From Scatomonas sp963661545 (GTDB taxonomy: Bacteria; Bacillota; Clostridia; Lachnospirales; Lachnospiraceae), in NCBI GenBank assembly GCA_963661545.1, contig CAVLCU010000113.1, forward strand, positions 1 to 8,873: a stretch of DNA of 8,873 nt. The letters run 5' to 3'. The translations under genes and the position numbers were made by a program. Under the pieces are notes generated by a model. That model saw only the letters and a list, made by a program, of their open reading frames with translations. It searched no databases and was not told the DNA's origin. Below, piece by piece: positions 1-5,790 of this stretch (the stretch's first letter is position 1; the number at the start of each line of letters is the position of its first letter).

Positions 1-76
1 TTATTCTTTTTGTTTTGACACAGGATGATCATTTGGCCGGCCTTTGTACAGTAACATACCCTCATTTCCTGCCCCA
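1..76. other. Downstream edge with no assignable gene
   Basis: After the LCP stop codon the minus strand has about 76 bases with no terminator hairpin. A minus-strand ATG at about 64-66 opens a frame that stays open to the edge, but it has only a weak upstream CAGGA and no recognisable sequence. A GGCCGGCC palindrome lies near position 37. The operon probably continues beyond the window. Confidence 0.4.
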
Positions 77-1030
77 TCAGTTCTGACCCGGATAGAGGAG
101 CTTGTGGAGATATTCCTTGTTGGCCTCCAGGTCAATCTCCAGGACAGCCATGCCATTGTAGGTGACATCCGTATAGAGGCCCTCGTTGGGGATATAGCTT
201 TGGCGTACATCCAGATTGCTGGCCTGAAGGATGGACATGGCCAGGTCGTAGATGTCCGTGACGGACATATTGGTTTTGACCTGACCTACGCAGAAGTTGA
301 TCAGGGACAGGATCGTAGAGGGATCGGGATTGTCCCGGAACTTCTGGTAGACCCCATACATCACGGTTCTCTGGCGGCGGGTACGGGCAAAGTCTCCTCC
401 CAGGGTACGGTTGCGGGCGTAGGCCAGAGCCTGAGATCCGGTCATGGCTACCTGGCCCTCCTCGATATCCGGCATGCCATTTTCCCGGTAATATTCTGCT
501 TCCTCTGCATTAATCTGCACCGTGATGCCCCCCATCTGGTCAATGACGCTGACCAGACTCTCAAAATTAATGGTAATATAATTCTGGATATCCAGATCAA
601 AGGTGGAATTGATGGTATTTACCGTCAATCCTACCCCCCCGTAGGCCATCGTATGACCCAGACGGCTCTTGCCGTAGCCTTCAATATCCACCAGGGTATC
701 ACGGAGAAAGGATACCAGGGAGGCCCTGTTCTGGGTTTTATTGTAAGACATAAGCATCATGCTGTCCGACCGACCCAGATCCAGCTCCGGATCCCGGGAA
801 TCAGAACCCACCAGCAGGATGTTGACCACCTCATCGTCCTTTTGTTCCTCCTGGGCAATCTGCACCTCCGATGCCTTGTAATCCACCTGATCCTTGGGCA
901 CCACCTTGACGGCGTCCTTGTAGATCTGCCAGAGCATCACTGCAATGGTCACGGCAAGAGCCAGGAGCACCAATATGACGATGGTCAAGGCAATCTTCAG
1001 CTTCCTGTGTTTCTTATAGAATCTTCTCAT
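77..1030 (-). CDS. LytR-CpsA-Psr (LCP) family glycopolymer transferase
   Basis: The 317-residue product fits LCP enzymes, which transfer undecaprenyl-linked glycopolymers such as capsule or teichoic acid onto peptidoglycan outside the cell. Residues 1-10 are strongly basic and residues 11-34 form one transmembrane anchor, giving an N-in/C-out topology. The LCP domain starts near residue 68 with ILLVGSDSRD, followed by an RSD (87-89), the SFLRDT segment (107-112) with its conserved Arg-Asp, GHTMAYGG (125-132), the INFESLVSVIDQMGG helix (154-168) and the late ARNR...DFARTRRQR block (205-221), whose arginines normally bind pyrophosphate. The length is usual for a single-domain LCP protein. ATG at 1030 is preceded by a modest GAGG-containing ribosome binding site. 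It is the last complete gene of the operon here, 121 bp after the phosphatase gene, and that gap holds a 36-bp tandem repeat. No terminator follows it before the window edge. The family call is firm; the polymer attached is inferred from context. Confidence 0.95.
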   Translation of the reverse strand: MRRFYKKHRKLKIALTIVILVLLALAVTIAVMLWQIYKDAVKVVPKDQVDYKASEVQIAQEEQKDDEVVNILLVGSDSRDPELDLGRSDSMMLMSYNKTQNRASLVSFLRDTLVDIEGYGKSRLGHTMAYGGVGLTVNTINSTFDLDIQNYITINFESLVSVIDQMGGITVQINAEEAEYYRENGMPDIEEGQVAMTGSQALAYARNRTLGGDFARTRRQRTVMYGVYQKFRDNPDPSTILSLINFCVGQVKTNMSVTDIYDLAMSILQASNLDVRQSYIPNEGLYTDVTYNGMAVLEIDLEANKEYLHKLLYPGQN

Positions 1031-1066
1031 CCCACTACCTCATTCTACTCTTCTATAGCCGCATGT

Positions 1067-1153
1067 CGGAGCCTCTCTGCCTGCTCCTTCCTACCCGCCT
1101 GCCGGAGTCTCTCTGCCTGCTCCTTCCTACCCGCTTGCCGGAGTCTCTCTGTC
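1067..1153. repeat. 36-bp tandem repeat, about 2.4 copies, between cpsB and the LCP gene
   Basis: Unit 1 is 1067-1102 and unit 2 is 1103-1138; they differ at two positions (C/T at the sixth base and C/T near the end). A third partial unit begins at 1139 and decays after the shared first 13 bases. A further degenerate partial copy may precede unit 1 (1059-1066). On the coding strand the third unit runs into the stop codon of the phosphatase gene (1152-1154). The period is a multiple of three. No stem-loop of terminator type is visible in it. It may have arisen by slippage at the end of the upstream gene. Confidence 0.9.
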
Positions 1154-1898
1154 AGCTTTCCCTCCGCTGCCTTCCAGGGTTGCTCTGTCCATCGCAGAGG
1201 ATCCCCGGGTTGGTCTCAAAGAGGGCATGCACCTGCTGACGGGGGTAGGTGGCCAAAAGCTCCTGGCGGATCTCCTCCAATACCGGCGTTCGGCGGAAAG
1301 CGCCATGGGCATCGCTGGCCACAGCCCAGATCTGCTGTCTGTCCATGAGCTCATAGGCGGTCCCTTCCGCATCGGGTCCGAATCTTCCCTGAAAGCTTCC
1401 CCGGTTCACCTGGATGCGGCAGCCCATTTGCAGAAAATAATCTGCCAACTCCGGCATATCCTGCATGAAACGATATCTTTCCCCATGGGCAATGACCGGA
1501 ATCAGCCCCAGGGCCACCAGCTTCTCCAGGATAGCCCTGGCGAAGCCTTCCTCCTCCTCAAAATCGAATTCCACCAGCAGGTAAGGGCTGCGGTTCAAGG
1601 TAAGAATCTTCCCCTCCCTCAGGAGGGCAGGAAGATCAAAGGTGGCAAATACCTCCATGCCCGCCAGCAGAGTCAAAGGGATGCCCTCCGCCCGGATGGC
1701 TGCCGCCGTCCGATCAAATAAGCGCTGCCAGCTGCTGCTATAATAATTATCCATGGATCCCCCCAGATTACAGTGGGGAGTGGCAATCATGGTTCGCACC
1801 CCACTCTCCGCCGCCAGACGAGCCATTTCCAGAGATTCCTCCATATCCCGGGAACCGTCATCGATACCCGGCAGGATATGTGCATGTATATCGACCAA
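1152..1898 (-). CDS. cpsB: CpsB/CapC (YwqE)-type PHP-domain protein-tyrosine phosphatase
   Basis: The 248-residue product is a metal-dependent PHP phosphatase of the kind that dephosphorylates the tyrosine-rich tail of capsule BY-kinases in the cytoplasm. Metal ligands are visible in order: HAHILPGIDDG (H5, H7, D13/D14), ATPH (H42), GMEVF (E82), IAHGER (H138) and ASDAHG (D196, H198). The length is typical of the family (about 240-255). The start is TTG at 1896-1898: the N-terminal HAH metal motif is only four codons in, an in-frame TGA lies two codons upstream (GA TGA GAA TTG), and a strong GGAGG (1908-1912) sits nine bases away. No ATG or GTG could serve. The last residues (about 237-248, arginine-rich) run toward the 36-bp repeat and may be a recent extension. 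It lies 73 bp after the ABC gene. Its expected substrate is the tyrosine tail of the kinase encoded at 5783-7312 (inference from family). Confidence 0.95.
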   Translation of the reverse strand: MVDIHAHILPGIDDGSRDMEESLEMARLAAESGVRTMIATPHCNLGGSMDNYYSSSWQRLFDRTAAAIRAEGIPLTLLAGMEVFATFDLPALLREGKILTLNRSPYLLVEFDFEEEEGFARAILEKLVALGLIPVIAHGERYRFMQDMPELADYFLQMGCRIQVNRGSFQGRFGPDAEGTAYELMDRQQIWAVASDAHGAFRRTPVLEEIRQELLATYPRQQVHALFETNPGILCDGQSNPGRQRRES

Positions 1899-1902
1899 TT
1901 CT

Positions 1903-1912
1903 CATCACCTCC
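1903..1912 (-). promoter_or_regulatory. Strong ribosome binding site that fixes a TTG start
   Basis: The coding strand reads GGAGGTGATG just upstream of the phosphatase gene, with nine bases between GGAGG and the TTG. An out-of-frame ATG overlaps it (GTGATGAGA) but leads into a different frame with no family match. The in-frame TGA two codons before TTG rules out a longer protein. The site therefore decides the start codon. Confidence 0.8.
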
Positions 1913-1971
1913 CCCATCACCTTTCCAGGCGGCTATCATTGGGCAGCCTATTCCCTCAGCCTCAGCCCTTC

Positions 1972-3843
1972 TTAGAAGTCCATGGCCATGCGGCTGGCTT
2001 CTTCCTCATCCAGCTCTGTAATCCGCCTGTCCACCACCCGATAGACCCTCTGACACATGGACAGGACACTTGGCCTGTGGGTGGTGAGGATACAGGTTCG
2101 TCCCGGCTGGCTCTCCATCAGACTGCGAAGGACCCGCCGTTCCGTGGCCACATCCAGAGCTGAGGTAGCTTCGTCCATCAAGAGAACCGGAGCCTCCCGC
2201 AGCAGGGCTCTGGCGATGGCAATTCTCTGGGCCTGGCCCTCGGACAGACCTCTTCCCTTCTCCCCCAGGCTGCTGTAGAGGCCCTGGGGCATCTGTTCCA
2301 CGAATTCCCAGGCGCAGGCGGCTTTCAAGGCTCGGATCATGTCCTCCTCCGTGGCATCTGGCCTGGTCAGGCGAAGATTGTCTGCAATGGTGCCGGACAG
2401 AATGGTATTACCCTGGGGCACATAGGAGAAATATTGGCGGGTATCCGCATTAATCGGAACCCTTTCCTCTCCATCCTCCAGGAAAACCTCTCCCCCTTCC
2501 GGATAAATCAGGCCCAAAAGGAGGCGGATCACCGTTGTCTTGCCCTCCCCGGAGGGACCCACTAAGGCAACGATCTCCCCAGGGGCAGCCTCTAAGGAAG
2601 ACTCCACCAGAACCGGCTTCCCCTCCAGGTAAGCAAACGCCACCCGATCCAGCCGAACCCGGAACTCCCTCCGTCCCCCCTGCCCACTATCTCCTATCCT
2701 CTGCCCACTATCCACTGCCCACTGACCACTGCCTCCTGCCCACTGCCCACTGACCACTGCCTCCTGTCCACTGCCCACTGCCTCCTGCCCACTGCCCACT
2801 GACCACTGACCACTGACCACTGCCTCCTGGTGGAGTTCTCCAGGCAGAGCGCATAACTCCCGGATCCTATGGGCGGATACTGAGGAGCTGAGGAAGGAGG
2901 GTACCAGGGATACCAGGCTGTTGAAGGCACTGGTGAGGCTATTTTTCTGCTGCAGGAAGAGACTCATGGTTCCAAAGGAAATTGTCCGGTTCCAAAGCAG
3001 GAAGAGGCAATAGCCGAAGGAGGCCAGCTGGACCACCATGCCCACCAGGGAAAGGAGGATATTGGTCTGAATGGTAAAGAGATTATACTTCATCCCGATG
3101 TCCCGCCATTTTTCCTGCCAGCGGCTCAGGCTCTTGCGGTAAATATCTGTGGCATCAAAGGCCTTGACCGTATCGATATGGTAGAAGGCCTCCACCTCGA
3201 AGGCCATCAGGCCGCTGGAGGTCTCCTTGACCTTTTTGGAATATTCCCTTTGCCTGCGCATCATGGTGCGGGAGGCCAACAGAAGGAAGGGCAGACTGCC
3301 CAGAGCCAGAAAGGCCATAACCTTATCATAATAAAAAATCACGCAGAAAGTGGCACAGAAACGATAGAGGGAGAGGATCACGGTAGGAAGCCAGCTGACT
3401 GCATTGCTGCCTACCGTCTGCATATCGTCATTGAAGCGGTTTAGAAGATCGCCGTTGCTGTACCTGCCCAAGGCCATCCAATCCGCATCCATCACCCGGG
3501 CAAATACCTCCCCCTGGATCTCATTGCGGATATCGATGGTCAGCCTGGCAGCAATGCGGCTGATGATATTTTCAAAGAAAAGACTTAAGAGACTTCCTCC
3601 TACCAGAATCAGGATGGCAGCAGGAAGATCGCTGATGCGGTAGCCGGTGATGATATCAATAAGATATTTGCCAGCCACACTGGAGGCCAGACCCAGGGAT
3701 GTGCTGGCTACCCCCAGCAGGACATAGGCCAGGATCTGCCATTTGAAACGAAAGCTATAGGTGAAGATCCATTTCCAGTCATCCAGGATCTCCGGAAAGG
3801 TTCCCTCCCGCCAACGGGAAATGAGCATTTTCAGAGAATTCAT
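1972..3843 (-). CDS. ABC exporter half-transporter (membrane domain plus ATPase) with a heptapeptide-repeat linker
   Basis: The 623-residue product has an N-terminal type IV (exporter) membrane domain at about 30-320, with hydrophobic segments near 36-58, 74-95, 150-172, 175-192, 258-284 and a weaker one around 290-320. An ATPase domain follows from about 394. Walker A is GPSGEGKTT (429-437), Q-loop Gln is 477, the signature is LSEGQ (533-537), Walker B is VLLMDE (553-558) with Glu558 catalytic, the D-loop is SALD (561-564) and the H-loop His is 589, so all ATPase elements are intact. Between the domains, residues 340-388 are seven heptapeptides ending in SGQ, encoded by 21 heptamers; without them the protein would be about 574 residues, the usual size. 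I chose ATG at 3843 because it follows GGAGGA and opens a membrane-domain-like sequence; upstream in-frame codons overlap the peptidase gene. There is no C39 peptidase domain. The substrate is unknown. The preceding S24/S26 peptidase gene (68-bp gap) suggests a processed peptide or a glycan-linked cargo, which is inference. Confidence 0.93.
   Translation of the reverse strand: MNSLKMLISRWREGTFPEILDDWKWIFTYSFRFKWQILAYVLLGVASTSLGLASSVAGKYLIDIITGYRISDLPAAILILVGGSLLSLFFENIISRIAARLTIDIRNEIQGEVFARVMDADWMALGRYSNGDLLNRFNDDMQTVGSNAVSWLPTVILSLYRFCATFCVIFYYDKVMAFLALGSLPFLLLASRTMMRRQREYSKKVKETSSGLMAFEVEAFYHIDTVKAFDATDIYRKSLSRWQEKWRDIGMKYNLFTIQTNILLSLVGMVVQLASFGYCLFLLWNRTISFGTMSLFLQQKNSLTSAFNSLVSLVPSFLSSSVSAHRIRELCALPGELHQEAVVSGQWSVGSGQEAVGSGQEAVVSGQWAGGSGQWAVDSGQRIGDSGQGGRREFRVRLDRVAFAYLEGKPVLVESSLEAAPGEIVALVGPSGEGKTTVIRLLLGLIYPEGGEVFLEDGEERVPINADTRQYFSYVPQGNTILSGTIADNLRLTRPDATEEDMIRALKAACAWEFVEQMPQGLYSSLGEKGRGLSEGQAQRIAIARALLREAPVLLMDEATSALDVATERRVLRSLMESQPGRTCILTTHRPSVLSMCQRVYRVVDRRITELDEEEASRMAMDF
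2680..2826 (-). repeat. Perfect-register heptamer tract, 21 units (147 bp), within the ABC exporter gene
   Basis: On the coding strand 21 consecutive 7-base units run from 2826 to 2680 with no indel. Most are TGGGCAG or TGGTCAG, interrupted at units 1, 7, 10 and 14 by GAGGCAG; units 17, 19 and 20 are degenerate (TGGATAG, AGGATAG, GAGATAG). Three units make seven codons, so the tract reads as seven heptapeptides: EAVVSGQ, WSVGSGQ, EAVGSGQ, EAVVSGQ, WAGGSGQ, WAVDSGQ, RIGDSGQ. The other two minus-strand frames stop inside the tract, at TAG in 2694-2696 and at TAGs in 2708-2710 and 2687-2689. The tract lies exactly between the membrane and ATPase domains. Confidence 0.97.
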
Positions 3844-3911
3844 ACTCCCACCATCCTCCTCCCGAGCCTGCCTGCCCATCCATCTATGTCCCTGCCCATG
3901 TACCGACCCCC

Positions 3912-4382
3912 TTATCTGAGGCCGGATCCCCCAAGGCCATGTCGGCGGGGCAGGGCTCCATATAGTTTCAAAAGCCGATAGCGGAAGGGGCGTAAGCGCA
4001 GCCAGGTACCGGCAAAGAAGCGCCAGCAGAACTGCTTTTCGCCGATCCATCTTCCCTTTCGGTTTACCCGGACCACCCGGGCAAAGATCTGGTCCCGGGC
4101 TACGGGACCTTCCAGCTCCTGCTGGCCGTCCCCCACGATATAATATCCTTCTGGCCGCACCTTGCAGATCCGGTGGAGGACAAAGCTCCCATCCAGCCTC
4201 CGATAACAAACTATGTCTCCCCTCTTCAAGGGGCTATGGGGCTTGGCCAGGCAGACACTGTCCCGGCCATCTGCCAGAAAGGGAACCATGCTGCAGCCTG
4301 CAATGCGGACAGCCACCTCATTGCCGGCCTCCGTAAGCTCCCGGACGACACTGAGATAGGCCCGGGTATCCAATCTCTTCAT
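3912..4382 (-). CDS. S24/S26-family signal-peptidase-like protein without a clear membrane anchor
   Basis: The 156-residue product carries the signal peptidase I-like fold: a nucleophile motif AGCSMVPFL with Ser31, a KRGDIVCYRR strand at 53-62, FVLHRI with His70 (67-72), and YYIVGDGQQ (80-88) with Asp85. The Ser/His/Asp pattern resembles the SipW, archaeal and ER branch (S26B) rather than the Ser/Lys bacterial LepB branch. Unlike true signal peptidases it has no hydrophobic anchor before Ser31, and the C-terminus is basic and aromatic rather than a clear membrane helix, so it is probably cytosolic or only peripherally attached. ATG at 4382 follows GGGAGG with good spacing. It sits 31 bp after the second kinase gene and 68 bp before the ABC exporter gene. 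From context it may mature a cargo peptide for that exporter, but the target is unknown. A regulatory self-cleaving S24 (LexA-like) protein is unlikely because no DNA-binding domain is present. Confidence 0.8.
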   Translation of the reverse strand: MKRLDTRAYLSVVRELTEAGNEVAVRIAGCSMVPFLADGRDSVCLAKPHSPLKRGDIVCYRRLDGSFVLHRICKVRPEGYYIVGDGQQELEGPVARDQIFARVVRVNRKGRWIGEKQFCWRFFAGTWLRLRPFRYRLLKLYGALPRRHGLGGSGLR

Positions 4383-4413
4383 CCCTTACCTCCCGTCAGA
4401 TAGTCTGGAGGGC

Positions 4414-5790
4414 TCACACCCCATTCAGGACGCTTCCCACCACCTGGATATGGCTCTCCGCCAGATGTTCCAGTCCATCCATAATGGTATCTACTCTGGC
4501 GAAGTCCTTGCGCACCACCAGAAGAGCAGCATCCGCATATTGAGCCAGAACTACGGCATCGGTAAGCAGACCGGCGGGGGCACTATCCAAAATTACATAA
4601 TCTGCCCAATCTTCCATGGTCTGGATCAGCTCCTTCATACGCTGGGATCCCAAAAGCTCAGACCCATCCTCCAGGGGCTGACCCCCGGGAAGGAAGATCA
4701 GGTTCAGATCCGCCTCCAGATTCAGAGCACCGGCACTCATCAGACACTTTTGCATATCTGCCTTGCCCTCCAGGATCTCCCGCAGTCCCTCTCCCTCATC
4801 CAGTCCCAGGATGAGACGTCCCGTGGGATGCCTAAGGTCACAGTCCATGAGCACCACCTTCTGACCCGCCTGAGCCAGAGAAATGGCAAGATTCACGGCA
4901 ACGGTACTCTTGCCCTCCCCTGCCAGGGCACTGGTAACCAGGAAGGTCTTGGCCTGATATTCATGCGCATGATATTCAATCTTATTGCGGATCATCCGCA
5001 GGGGCTCCTGGAGCCTGTCCTCGTACTTGGGTTCTGCCAGGATCATCCGCAGGCGGGACCGGCGACTTCTCCGTCCTCCTCCCACCTCAGGAACCAGTCC
5101 CAGGCAGCGGGTATGCAAGCGCTTCCGGATATCCCCCTCCTTGCGTATGGTCCGCCGGGTGACCACCAGAACTGCCGTCCACAGGGCTGCCAGGCCAAGG
5201 CCCAGCATGCCTCCCTTCATGGCGCTTCGTTTGAAATCCGGGGGATTAACCGGAGAGGGGGGAATCCCCGTCTCATCCAGCTGCTCCATATAGATCTTTC
5301 CCAGGATGACCTCCGAAATAGAGGGATAATTCTTCACCACAGCCTGCAGGGTCACATAGGCTCTCTCCGCATCCGTATCCGTCACGGCAATGGTCAGCAG
5401 GTTGGTATTCTCCATCACAGAGGCTTCAATGCTGCCGCTTACCGCCCCTCCCATATCCCGGGCAATCTCCCTGCGCAATACATCACTGGTAAGGATATAG
5501 GGAAAGGTAACTGCCATCTGCTCCGCCGCCGCATTATCAAAATAGGCTGTGCTGCCCAAATCCTCAGCCGAACCCTGGTTCTTCTGAATATTAATAGTAA
5601 AGGTAGCAGAGGCCCGATAGCGGGGTACATAAGAGGTCATAGCCCGCAGATAGAAAATTCCGGCTCCCAGGGCTGTCAGAAGCAAGACCCAGAACCACAT
5701 CCGGAAAAAAATGCGAAAATAGTCGGAGAGGATCTCTGTCAGGTCAATCTCCTTCTCTTCCTGCACCTTGGTGCTTTCGTGCTCACTCAT
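4414..5790 (-). CDS. Wzz/BY-kinase fusion (capsule tyrosine kinase), tail-less copy
   Basis: The 458-residue product fuses a Wzz-type chain-length domain to a cytoplasmic BY-kinase. TM1 is about 29-50, the extracytoplasmic Wzz segment begins PRYRASATFTI (56-66), a proline-rich stretch IPPSPVNPP (176-184) precedes TM2 (about 193-211), and the ATPase follows: Walker A SALAGEGKST (287-296), Walker A' KVVLMDCDLR (311-320, with D316, D318 and R320), Walker B YVILD (398-402). These match functional BY-kinases. The protein ends at VLNGV without the usual C-terminal tyrosine cluster, so it lacks the standard autophosphorylation site. ATG at 5790 is preferred over ATG at 5796 because AAGGAG lies seven bases upstream of the former and only one base from the latter. 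Its start overlaps the end of the preceding kinase gene by eight bases, which suggests translational coupling. It likely acts with that paralogue to control polymer length and export at the membrane. Confidence 0.93.
   Translation of the reverse strand: MSEHESTKVQEEKEIDLTEILSDYFRIFFRMWFWVLLLTALGAGIFYLRAMTSYVPRYRASATFTINIQKNQGSAEDLGSTAYFDNAAAEQMAVTFPYILTSDVLRREIARDMGGAVSGSIEASVMENTNLLTIAVTDTDAERAYVTLQAVVKNYPSISEVILGKIYMEQLDETGIPPSPVNPPDFKRSAMKGGMLGLGLAALWTAVLVVTRRTIRKEGDIRKRLHTRCLGLVPEVGGGRRSRRSRLRMILAEPKYEDRLQEPLRMIRNKIEYHAHEYQAKTFLVTSALAGEGKSTVAVNLAISLAQAGQKVVLMDCDLRHPTGRLILGLDEGEGLREILEGKADMQKCLMSAGALNLEADLNLIFLPGGQPLEDGSELLGSQRMKELIQTMEDWADYVILDSAPAGLLTDAVVLAQYADAALLVVRKDFARVDTIMDGLEHLAESHIQVVGSVLNGV

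Noticed and set aside
44..1348. Long plus-strand open frame (434 codons) opposite the LCP and phosphatase genes
   Set aside because: The opposite strand encodes two clear families. The plus-strand translation has no recognisable domain and is a by-product of the base composition of the real genes.
2680..2826. CRISPR array or minisatellite-only explanation for the heptamers
   Set aside because: Units are contiguous 7-mers with no spacers, and lie in frame inside a gene, so this is not a CRISPR array.
3844..4209. N-terminal extension of the ABC exporter to an upstream ATG at 4209
   Set aside because: The added 122 residues overlap the peptidase gene in another frame, look like random translation, and a GGAGGA-backed ATG at 3843 starts a membrane-domain-like sequence.
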